Part shown: in pieces, positions 6,035 to 10,787 of the stretch
Layout of the letters: the number at the start of each line of letters is the position of its first letter
Position numbering within the stretch: position 1 is the first letter of the stretch
NCBI GenBank assembly: GCA_946481585.1
Contig: CAMLOF010000084.1
Span: 1-10,787 of the forward strand
DNA: 10,787 nucleotides
From: an uncultured Macromonas sp.
GTDB lineage: Bacteria > Pseudomonadota > Gammaproteobacteria > Burkholderiales > Burkholderiaceae
Reading direction: 5' to 3'
Position numbers and translations under genes: made by a program
The notes under the pieces: model-generated
Seen by the model: the letters and a program-made list of their open reading frames with translations, nothing else
What the model was told of the DNA's origin: nothing
Database searches by the model: none

Positions 6035-6790
6035 TCAGAGTATGGGTTCAAGAAGCAGTTTGTCGCCTTCGGCGCTGCTTTGCAGCCGCACCTGGGCGGC
6101 CTTGCCACGCACATTGTCGGGCAAGGGCACGTCGCTGGTCCGGTAGACACCAGCGATGGAAATGAGCTCCGCTTCCAGTGCCTGGGCAAAGATGCGGGCG
6201 TCTGCGTTGCCGCGCGCACCTGCAATGGCTTTGCCACGCAGCGGCGCGTACACGTGGATGTGCCCGTCGGCAATGACCTCGGCACCAGGATTGACCATGG
6301 CCAGCACCACCAGGTCGCGCCCACGCGCATAAACCTGCTGGCCAGAACGCAGGGGTTTGTCCACCACCAGGGCAGACGTGGCCGCTGCAGCCACCGGAGC
6401 GGCAGGAGCCGCCTGGGCGGCGGGTTGGGCAGGTTGTGCCGCTTGTGAGCGCGTCCAGGTGGCTTCCTGTGCCGTTACCAGGCCAGCAGCCAATGCCGCC
6501 TGGTGCTGTTCTTCACTGCCCCCCTTGACGGCCACTGGCTGCAGCCGGTGCTCACGCAGCAAGGGCAGCAGGGCAGCAAAGTCAGGAACGGTGCCTTCTT
6601 CCTGCACACCAGACAGGTCGATCAACAGGGGATCGTTGTCGAAAAAGTCTGGCGTATCGCCAAAACGCTGTGCAAGGTCTTGCGTAAGTTGCCTGACGTC
6701 GGTGCTGCGCAACAGCAATGCCACCAGGGGCAGCTGGGCACTCTTGATCTCGAAAGACAGGGCACCGGAGCCCGGGGAAGCGGATGACAT
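6035..6790 (-). CDS. minC: Septum site-determining protein MinC
   Basis: 251 aa. FtsZ-polymerisation inhibitor targeted by MinD. The N-terminal MinC_N domain covers about residues 11-105 (ALSFEIKSAQLPLVALLLRS, LLIDLSGVQ). A flexible Ala/Gln/Pro-rich linker (about 113-137) is followed by the beta-helical MinC_C domain (about 140-250), with RSGQQVYARGRDLVVLAMVNPGAEVIADG and VYAPLRGKAIAGARG, the surface that binds MinD. The linker is longer and more repetitive than in E. coli MinC. It is the first gene of the min operon. No convincing promoter hexamers were found just upstream; a TAAGAT (6822-6817, minus strand) is the best -10 candidate but lacks a good -35. The ribosome site at 6790 is also weak. 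Confidence 0.97.
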   Translation of the reverse strand: MSSASPGSGALSFEIKSAQLPLVALLLRSTDVRQLTQDLAQRFGDTPDFFDNDPLLIDLSGVQEEGTVPDFAALLPLLREHRLQPVAVKGGSEEQHQAALAAGLVTAQEATWTRSQAAQPAQPAAQAAPAAPVAAAATSALVVDKPLRSGQQVYARGRDLVVLAMVNPGAEVIADGHIHVYAPLRGKAIAGARGNADARIFAQALEAELISIAGVYRTSDVPLPDNVRGKAAQVRLQSSAEGDKLLLEPIL

Positions 6791-6897
6791 GCAGGGTTTG
6801 AAGGGCGAAAAGCCAAATCTTAACAGTCGCGCAGACCAAAAACCCGCGGAAAGGGGCTGGAAGGCGGCCGGAGCGAGGCCAAGGCGGCGTACCCTGT

Positions 6898-6931
6898 TGT
6901 TCTTATTCTTCTTTGAATTTAATTTTTAAAG
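6898..6931. other. AT-rich DNA unwinding element (DUE) candidate
   Basis: By hand count 26 of the 30 bases at 6901-6930 are A or T, in a genome segment otherwise above 60% GC. It is pyrimidine-rich on the plus strand in its first half (TCTTATTCTTCTTTG) and ends in AATTTTTAAA. It lies directly beside the trios, where strand opening is expected. Confidence 0.7.
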
Positions 6932-6932
6932 A

Positions 6933-6947
6933 TAGTCGTAGTAGTAA
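6933..6947. repeat. DnaA-trio run
   Basis: Five consecutive triplets TAG-TCG-TAG-TAG-TAA. Read 3' to 5' on this strand they follow the DnaA-trio rule (G/A, A, T), with one variant unit (TCG). They begin 14 nt from the DnaA box at 6962-6970 with a GC-rich spacer between, and run into the AT-rich stretch, as in characterised origins where DnaA filaments load on the trios. Confidence 0.7.
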
Positions 6948-6961
6948 GCACCGCCCGATTC

Positions 6962-6970
6962 TGTGGACAA
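6962..6970 (-). promoter_or_regulatory. DnaA box TTGTCCACA (one mismatch), next to the trios
   Basis: TGTGGACAA on the plus strand. It is the trio-proximal box, pointing toward the trios on the minus strand, the polarity expected for loading DnaA onto them. Confidence 0.7.
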
Positions 6971-6981
6971 GGCCAATTTGT

Positions 6982-7007
6982 GTTTTGCGGTCAAGCACTT
7001 GCAAAAC
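6982..7007. repeat. Inverted repeat inside the origin region
   Basis: GTTTTGC (6982-6988) and GCAAAAC (7001-7007) are perfect inverted 7-mers separated by 12 nt. A smaller palindrome CAAG-CA-CTTG (6992-7001) lies inside, off-centre. It could be a binding site for an origin regulator; no known family motif was recognised. Confidence 0.4.
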
Positions 7008-7066
7008 TTCAAACCATGTGGAGCAGGGCCTTGGACGGCTTGTGGAAACAGGTAACAAGTCGCGGG

Positions 7067-7075
7067 TTATTCAAA
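7067..7075 (+). promoter_or_regulatory. DnaA box TTATTCAAA (one mismatch)
   Basis: Differs from TTATNCACA only at position eight. It is a weaker box inside the cluster. Two further degenerate boxes with two mismatches each are at 7017-7025 and 7041-7049 (minus orientation). Confidence 0.45.
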
Positions 7076-7078
7076 TTT

Positions 7079-7117
7079 CTGTGGATAAGTTGTATGTTGT
7101 CAATTTTTTATCCACAG
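7079..7117. promoter_or_regulatory. Two perfect, opposed DnaA boxes forming an inverted repeat
   Basis: TTATCCACA occurs exactly on the minus strand at 7088-7080 and on the plus strand at 7108-7116. With the flanking C/G they make 10-bp inverted arms (7079-7088 and 7108-7117) separated by 19 nt of AT-rich sequence. These are the highest-affinity DnaA sites visible in the window. Confidence 0.85.
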
Positions 7118-7120
7118 ACT

Positions 7121-7129
7121 TGTTGATAA
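7121..7129 (-). promoter_or_regulatory. DnaA box TTATCAACA (one mismatch)
   Basis: TGTTGATAA on the plus strand, four bases after the perfect box at 7108-7116. It closes the box cluster just before the Spy-like gene's terminator. Confidence 0.5.
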
Positions 7130-7131
7130 GC

Positions 7132-7155
7132 AAAAAAAACCAGCCCGAAGGCTGG
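7132..7155 (-). terminator. Strong intrinsic terminator of the Spy-like gene
   Basis: On the minus strand CCAGCC-TTCG-GGCTGG (7155-7140) is followed by eight T (7139-7132). A stable stem with a UUCG tetraloop makes this a clear Rho-independent terminator. It lies 33 nt after the Spy-like stop and stops transcription before it enters the DnaA box cluster. Confidence 0.93.
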
Positions 7156-7188
7156 AAAGTTGAGGAGACGGGTTCGCGGTGCTGAAAA

Positions 7189-7692
7189 TCAGCCGTGCAT
7201 GGGGCCGTGGCCGCCGTGTTGGCCACCTTTGCGGTCGCCGTGGCGGCCCATGCGCTGGTGTTGTTCGTCAAACGCTTTTTGCTGCTCGGGTGTGAGCGTG
7301 GCGTAGAACTTTTTGACGGCTTCCAGGCGCTCGTTCATGTGCGCTTCGCGTTCGCTGCGCAGCGCCTGCATCTTTTCCATGCGCTGCGGGGTGGTCAGCT
7401 TGTCCCACTCGGCGCGGTCCAGACGCTGGGTGGGTGCCTTGGGCGGCTGCATGGATGCGGTGAATTCCTTCCACGCGCCTTCCTGGGCGGGGGTCAGCTT
7501 CAGGGCTTCTTTCAGGCGGGTTTCATGTTCGGCCATGCGCTTTTGCATGCGTTCCTGCATGCGCTCGGCACGGGGGCCGTCTTCCATGTTGCAACTGCCA
7601 CGGCCGCCGCCAAAGGCCCAGGCGGTGGCGGTGGTGCCCAGCACGCCAGCGGCGGCGGTGACGATGAGCAGGCGTTTGGTGATGGGTTTCAT
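7189..7692 (-). CDS. Spy/CpxP-like (LTXXQ motif) periplasmic protein with His/Gly-rich tail
   Basis: 167 aa. The ATG at 7692 follows GGAAG and starts a clear signal peptide (MKPITKRLLIVTAAAG, cleavage after AWA near residue 26), so the protein should be periplasmic. The mature part is helical and charged (RMQERMQKRMAEHETRLKEAL) and has two LTXXQ-type motifs, LTPAQ and LTPEQQ, the signature of the Spy/CpxP family of ATP-independent chaperones and stress sensors. The last ~20 residues are rich in His and Gly (MGRHGDRKGGQHGGHGPMHG), and the Met-rich helix plus this tail could bind copper. It lies 104 nt downstream of cueR on the same strand with a strong terminator after it, suggesting a role in periplasmic copper or envelope stress. 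Metal binding is inference. Confidence 0.9.
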   Translation of the reverse strand: MKPITKRLLIVTAAAGVLGTTATAWAFGGGRGSCNMEDGPRAERMQERMQKRMAEHETRLKEALKLTPAQEGAWKEFTASMQPPKAPTQRLDRAEWDKLTTPQRMEKMQALRSEREAHMNERLEAVKKFYATLTPEQQKAFDEQHQRMGRHGDRKGGQHGGHGPMHG

Positions 7693-7765
7693 GGGGCTTC
7701 CTTTCCTTTGCGGTTGCGGTGAGGAAAGTGTCTGCCCCGCGTGTTTCGCGGAAACCCCTGGTACA

Positions 7766-7789
7766 TGACGCTTGTGTAAAGAAGCGTCA
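7766..7789. promoter_or_regulatory. Perfect 8-bp inverted repeat between cueR and the Spy-like gene
   Basis: TGACGCTT-N8-AAGCGTCA. It lies 8-31 nt beyond the cueR stop and 74-97 nt before the Spy-like ATG. There is no T tract, so it is a weak terminator at best. A TTGACA at 7800-7795 (minus strand, overlapping the cueR stop) with a poor -10 (TACACA, 7778-7773) could form a promoter for the Spy-like gene, and the repeat would then be its operator. Confidence 0.4.
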
Positions 7790-7796
7790 CGGTTTG

Positions 7797-8234
7797 TCAA
7801 AGCCCGGCCAGGTCGTCGAGGATGGGGCAGTCGGGCCGGTCGTTGCCCTGGCAGCAGTGGGTGAGGTGTTGCAGGCTGCGTTCCATGGCCTGCAATTGCT
7901 CGATGCGTTGGCGCAAGGCATGCACATGGCGCTGCGCAATGCCTTTGACCTGGGCGCTGGCGCGGGCCTTGTCGTGCCACAGGCCTACGAGTTCGCCAAT
8001 GTCGGGCATGGAAAAACCCAGGTCGCGTGCCCGCTTGATGAAGCGCAGGGTGTGTACGTCGGCTGCGCTGTAAAGGCGGTAGCCGCTGTCGGTGCGGCCC
8101 ACGGGGGCCAGCAGCCCCAGCGATTCGTAGTGCCGCACCATCTTGGCAGACACCCCCGACAGTGTTGCTGCCTGGCCTATGTGTACCGGCCAGCCGCTGG
8201 CAGGCAGCGGGGCCGTGTCGGCGTGGACTTTCAT
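7797..8234 (-). CDS. cueR: CueR-type Cu(I)-responsive MerR regulator
   Basis: 145 aa cytosolic activator of copper-efflux genes. The HTH spans about residues 17-85 (VHIGQAATLSGVSAKMVRHYESLGLL, GYRLYSAADVHTLRFIKRARDLGFSM). A dimer helix follows, with a Ser in ARASAQVK at the place where CueR has Ser77 (monovalent-metal class). The C-terminal loop is CCQGNDRPDCPIL, where C128 and C136 show the C-x7-C spacing of CueR's two metal ligands. The N-terminus is about 17 residues longer than E. coli CueR, and no alternative start codon was found between M1 and the HTH. It lies 16 nt after the copZ stop, so it is co-transcribed with copZ and probably autoactivated. Two promoters of the CueR type lie upstream of copZ and copA. 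Confidence 0.93.
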   Translation of the reverse strand: MKVHADTAPLPASGWPVHIGQAATLSGVSAKMVRHYESLGLLAPVGRTDSGYRLYSAADVHTLRFIKRARDLGFSMPDIGELVGLWHDKARASAQVKGIAQRHVHALRQRIEQLQAMERSLQHLTHCCQGNDRPDCPILDDLAGL

Positions 8235-8250
8235 CTTCAGGGGCTCTGCT

Positions 8251-8448
8251 TCAGGCGGCTACCTTGTAGCCTTCTTCGGCAATGGCCTGGGCAATGGCGT
8301 CGCGCGGCTGGGCGGAATCCACTTCCACCTTGTTCTGCTGGCGGTCAATGCGCACCTGGGCTTGTGGGTCCAGCGTCTTGATGGCCTGGGTCACGGCTTT
8401 TTCGCAATGGCCGCAGGTCATGCCGGTCACGGTGAAGGTCTGGGTCAT
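8251..8448 (-). CDS. copZ: CopZ-like copper chaperone (HMA domain)
   Basis: 65-aa single heavy-metal-associated domain. The metal site is M10-T-C12-G-H-C15 in VTGMTCGHCEKAV, and the rest follows the ferredoxin-like betaalphabeta-betaalphabeta pattern, ending EEGYKVAA. It should bind Cu(I) in the cytosol and pass it to CopA. The ATG at 8448 is preceded by AGGAGA; the frame is open upstream, but that part overlaps the promoter and is not expected to be translated. It is first gene of copZ-cueR. Confidence 0.95.
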   Translation of the reverse strand: MTQTFTVTGMTCGHCEKAVTQAIKTLDPQAQVRIDRQQNKVEVDSAQPRDAIAQAIAEEGYKVAA

Positions 8449-8495
8449 GGTGAATCTCCTGTTTGAAAAGGGGTTGATGAGGGGTTGTGGAAAGA

Positions 8496-8526
8496 AGTAT
8501 GAACCTTTCCATCGTGGGAAGGTCAA
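8496..8526 (-). promoter_or_regulatory. CueR-dependent promoter of copZ-cueR
   Basis: On the minus strand TTGACC (8526-8521), a 19-nt spacer and CATACT (8501-8496). The spacer holds the CueR-box dyad (CCTTCC, then GGAAAGG), close to the known CueR consensus. Predicted transcription start is near 8489, a ~40-nt leader containing AGGAGA. Confidence 0.9.
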
Positions 8527-8551
8527 GGCCAGTTTTTTTCTGTGAAGCCGC

Positions 8552-8582
8552 TTGACTCTGACATGGTGTCAAGGTTCATACT
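8552..8582 (+). promoter_or_regulatory. CueR-dependent promoter of copA
   Basis: TTGACT (8552-8557), a 19-nt spacer and CATACT (8577-8582). The dyad is weaker than in the copZ promoter: only outer CTTGAC/GTCAAG (8551-8556 and 8568-8573) and inner TGACA/TGTCA pair. The right side AAGGTTCATACT (8571-8582) is identical to the copZ promoter. The -10 ends just 7 nt before the copA ATG. Confidence 0.87.
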
Positions 8583-8589
8583 GCCTCAC

Positions 8590-10787
8590 ATGAACACTGC
8601 AACTACCCCCTTTGACGCTGCCGACGAGGTGTGCGAGCTGGACCTGGGCATTGGCGGCATGACTTGCGCTTCTTGTGTGTCGCGTGTGGAGCGCGCCTTG
8701 AAGAAGCTGCCTGGCGTGCAGGAGGCCACCGTGAACCTGGCCACCGAATCGGCCCGCGTGCGCTGGACCGAAGCACCGGGTGCCGAAGACGCTTCTGGCC
8801 AACCCGCCATGGCTGCGCGCATTCAACGTGCGGTGCGCGACGCGGGTTACGAGCCCCGGCCCATTGAGGCGGACGAGGCCGCCAACCAGGTGACCGTGCT
8901 GGGTGTGCCGCGCGACGCGTGGCCGGTGTTGCTGGGGGCCTTGCTTTCATTGCCCCTGGCCGGGCCCATGGTGGGCGACTTGCTGGGCAAGCACTGGATG
9001 CTTGCCGCGTGGATTCAATTTCTGCTGGCCACGCCCGTGCAGTTTGTGCTGGGGGCGCGTTTTTACGTGGCGGGCTGGCACGCATTGAAGGCCCGCACCG
9101 GCAACATGGAGTTGCTCGTGGCCATAGGCACCACGGCGGCCTGGGGCATGAGTACCTGGCTGTGGTGGCGTGCTGAGCCCGACGAGATGGTGCATTTGTA
9201 TTTTGAAGCGTCGGCAGTGGTGATTACGCTGGTGCTGCTGGGCAAGTGGCTGGAGGCACGCGCCAAGCGCCAGACCACCGAAGCCATTCGTGCGCTGCAC
9301 GCCTTGCGGCCTGAAGTGGCGCACCTGCTGCCTGACGGCATCAAGCGCGAAGAGATGCAAGACGTGCCCGTGGCTGAACTGCTGCCAGGCGATGTGGTGA
9401 TGGTGCGCCCCGGTGAGCGCTTGCCCGCTGATGGTGAAGTGCTGCAGGGGCAGACACAGGTGGATGAGTCCATGCTGACGGGTGAGCCCATGCCGGTGAG
9501 CAAACAGCCGGGCGACCACGTGACCGGCGGCAGCTTGAACGGTGACGGTGCCGTGCAGGTGAGGGTGACGGCGGTGGGTTCGCAAAGCGTGCTCAACCGC
9601 ATCATTGCCCTGGTGCAAGACGCACAGGCGGCCAAGGCCCCCGTGCAGCGCATGGTGGACCAGGTGGCCGCCGTGTTTGTGCCCACGGTGCTGGTGATTG
9701 CGCTGGTTACCTTTCTGGCGTGGTGGCTGTGGCAAGGTGCGCCGCTGGAAGAAGCACTGCTGCACGCCGTGGCGGTGCTGGTGATTGCCTGCCCCTGTGC
9801 GCTGGGGCTGGCCACGCCGGCGGCCATCATGGCGGGCACGGGTGTGGCGGCCAAGCACGGCATCCTCATCAAAGATGCGGAAGCGCTGGAAGTGGCGCAC
9901 CACGTGGATACCGTGGCCTTTGACAAGACGGGTACGCTCACCGTGGGCGAACCCCGGCTGGTGAAGCTGGTGCCCGCCGAAGGTGTGGACGAGGCAAGCG
10001 CCCTGCAGACAGCCGCTGCCTTGCAAGCGCAAAGCGAACACCCGCTGGCCCGTGCCGTGGTGCAGGCTGCTGCTGCTGGTGCTTCCAACGATGTGCAAAC
10101 GGCGGAGGACGTGCAGTCCGTGCCCGGCCGGGGCACACGCGGGCGGGTGCAGGGCGCCTGGATTTACGTGGGCAGTCTGCGCTGGATGGAAGAACTGGGC
10201 GTGGCGCTGGGCCCGCTGGCCGAACAGGCCCGTGCACTGCAGGCCGAAGGCACCACCGTGTCTGCGCTGGCCGTGGGGCAGGGCGGTGAACCGGGTGCCG
10301 AGCCCGCCCGGGTGGTGCCGCTGGCCCTGCTGGCGTTTGCTGACGAAGCCAAACCCGGTGCCGCGCAGGCCGTGGCCGAGTTGCGCGCGCGTGGTTTGCG
10401 GTTGACCATGATTTCGGGCGACAACCGGGGCGCCGCCGAAGCCATGGCCCGCCGCCTGGGCCTGCGGCCCGAAGAAGGCGAAGTGTTGGCCGAGGTGTTG
10501 CCCGGTGACAAGGCCGCACGGGTGGCCGAACTCAAGGCAGGCGGGCACCGTGTGGCCATGGTGGGCGATGGTGTGAACGACGCTCCCGCCCTGGCCGCTG
10601 CCGATGTGGGCATGGCCATGAGCCACGCGCAGGGCGGCTCTGATGTGGCCATGCATGCGGCGGGCATCACCCTGATGCGCGGCGACCCGTTGCTGGTGTC
10701 TGCGGCGCTGGACATCTCGCGCCGCACCGTGGGCAAGATCCGCCAGAACCTGTTCTGGGCCTTCATCTACAACGTGGCGGGCATTCC
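8590..10787 (+). CDS. copA: Cu(I)-exporting P1B-type ATPase CopA (partial, C-terminus off window)
   Basis: Inner-membrane pump exporting Cu(I) from cytosol to periplasm; 732 codons present, probably lacking only the last TM helix region. Visible in order: one N-terminal HMA domain with M24-T-C26-A-S-C29; TM helices from about residue 112; the TGEP actuator motif at 297-300; the transport-site CPC at 401-403 ([12 protein letters not shown]); phosphorylation motif DKTGT with D445; nucleotide-site SEHPLA with H484-P485; GDGVNDAP at 659-666; and Y727-N728 in the helix that carries copper ligands in CopA. These define the Cu+/Ag+ subgroup. No ribosome site precedes the ATG at 8590, and the promoter places the transcript start at or within a base or two of it. 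A GTG at 8629 is an alternative start just before the HMA domain. It is divergent from copZ-cueR. Confidence 0.97.
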   Translation, partial: MNTATTPFDAADEVCELDLGIGGMTCASCVSRVERALKKLPGVQEATVNLATESARVRWTEAPGAEDASGQPAMAARIQRAVRDAGYEPRPIEADEAANQVTVLGVPRDAWPVLLGALLSLPLAGPMVGDLLGKHWMLAAWIQFLLATPVQFVLGARFYVAGWHALKARTGNMELLVAIGTTAAWGMSTWLWWRAEPDEMVHLYFEASAVVITLVLLGKWLEARAKRQTTEAIRALHALRPEVAHLLPDGIKREEMQDVPVAELLPGDVVMVRPGERLPADGEVLQGQTQVDESMLTGEPMPVSKQPGDHVTGGSLNGDGAVQVRVTAVGSQSVLNRIIALVQDAQAAKAPVQRMVDQVAAVFVPTVLVIALVTFLAWWLWQGAPLEEALLHAVAVLVIACPCALGLATPAAIMAGTGVAAKHGILIKDAEALEVAHHVDTVAFDKTGTLTVGEPRLVKLVPAEGVDEASALQTAAALQAQSEHPLARAVVQAAAAGASNDVQTAEDVQSVPGRGTRGRVQGAWIYVGSLRWMEELGVALGPLAEQARALQAEGTTVSALAVGQGGEPGAEPARVVPLALLAFADEAKPGAAQAVAELRARGLRLTMISGDNRGAAEAMARRLGLRPEEGEVLAEVLPGDKAARVAELKAGGHRVAMVGDGVNDAPALAAADVGMAMSHAQGGSDVAMHAAGITLMRGDPLLVSAALDISRRTVGKIRQNLFWAFIYNVAGI

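Larger units (their letters stand above)
6898..7129. other. Candidate chromosomal replication origin (oriC-like)
   Basis: The 398-bp gene-free gap between minC and the Spy-like gene holds, in order, an AT-rich unwinding stretch (6898-6931), DnaA-trios (6933-6947), a GC-rich spacer (6948-6961) and DnaA boxes from 6962 to 7129. Box, GC spacer, trios and AT-rich DUE in this polarity is the known basal unwinding module of bacterial oriC. Two boxes are perfect TTATCCACA and at least three more have one mismatch. What is seen is the motif arrangement; that it fires is inference. Alternatives are a DnaA-titration locus (datA-like) or a DnaA-regulated promoter region. No dnaA, dnaN, rpmH or gyrB is in the window. 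The remaining 6791-6897 is GC-rich with no motif I recognise apart from the minC upstream sequence. Confidence 0.75.

Noticed and set aside
5114..6448. Long plus-strand open frame opposite minD/minE/minC
   Set aside because: The minus strand encodes clear MinC, MinD and MinE; this frame is their antisense shadow, His/Val-rich with no family features.
6913..7185. 90-codon plus-strand open frame across the candidate origin
   Set aside because: It covers the DUE, trios, DnaA boxes and a terminator, has no ribosome site and reads as random composition.
8487..8495. TGTGGAAAG in the copZ leader as a further DnaA box
   Set aside because: Two mismatches to TTATCCACA, isolated from the cluster by more than 1.3 kb, and inside a gene leader.
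8527..8551. T-rich stretch between the two CueR -35 elements as an attenuator or extra promoter
   Set aside because: No hairpin precedes the T run and no properly spaced hexamers were found; it is simply the gap between divergent promoters.
8947..10656. 569-codon minus-strand open frame opposite copA
   Set aside because: It lies wholly antisense to a P-type ATPase with all catalytic motifs; its His/Gly-rich composition is the usual shadow of GC-rich coding DNA.

Overview
The window looks like a chromosomal segment of a GC-rich betaproteobacterium, probably of the Comamonadaceae or a close Burkholderiales relative. This rests on overall codon and GC character, the minCDE-glutaredoxin order, and CueR/CopZ/CopA and DUF2938/DUF2798 proteins typical of that group. 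It is inference, because no search was run. No rRNA, tRNA, CRISPR array or insertion sequence was seen.

Layout. (1) 1-1714, minus strand: a proX-proW glycine betaine/proline ABC importer; proW is cut by the window start. It is driven by a near-perfect sigma70 promoter at 1901-1928 that carries an 18-bp palindrome, followed by a ~180-nt structured leader. (2) 1962-3363, plus strand: a PAS-GGDEF diguanylate cyclase overlapping a small unrecognised gene. (3) 3365-4645: a MerR-family regulator divergent from a DUF2938 membrane protein and a DUF2798 membrane protein, with a MerR-type 19-bp-spacer promoter and operator between them. (4) 4649-6790, minus strand: the operon minC-minD-minE-glutaredoxin, closed by a hairpin terminator. 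(5) 6791-7188: a 398-bp gene-free region with the architecture of a bacterial replication origin. It has an AT-rich unwinding stretch, a run of DnaA-trios, a GC-rich spacer and a cluster of DnaA boxes, two of them perfect TTATCCACA. (6) 7132-10787: a copper-response cluster. The minus strand carries copZ-cueR followed by a Spy/CpxP-like periplasmic protein with its own terminator. The plus strand carries the Cu(I)-exporting P-type ATPase copA, cut by the window end.

How the parts work together. CueR should sense Cu(I) and activate two divergent promoters in the 141-bp copZ/copA gap; both have 19-bp spacers and identical right halves. The products are a cytosolic copper chaperone, CueR itself and the membrane copper pump. 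The Spy-like protein with a His/Gly-rich tail may protect the periplasm. The Min operon positions the division site and lies directly beside the candidate origin.

The most interesting item is the oriC-like region: no dnaA, dnaN, rpmH or gyrB is in the window, so this would be an origin (or DnaA-titrating locus) beside minC rather than beside dnaA. Second-tier items are the apparently leaderless copA transcript, the orphan MerR/DUF2938/DUF2798 module with a C-x7-C metal-loop signature, and the palindrome-controlled proXW promoter.
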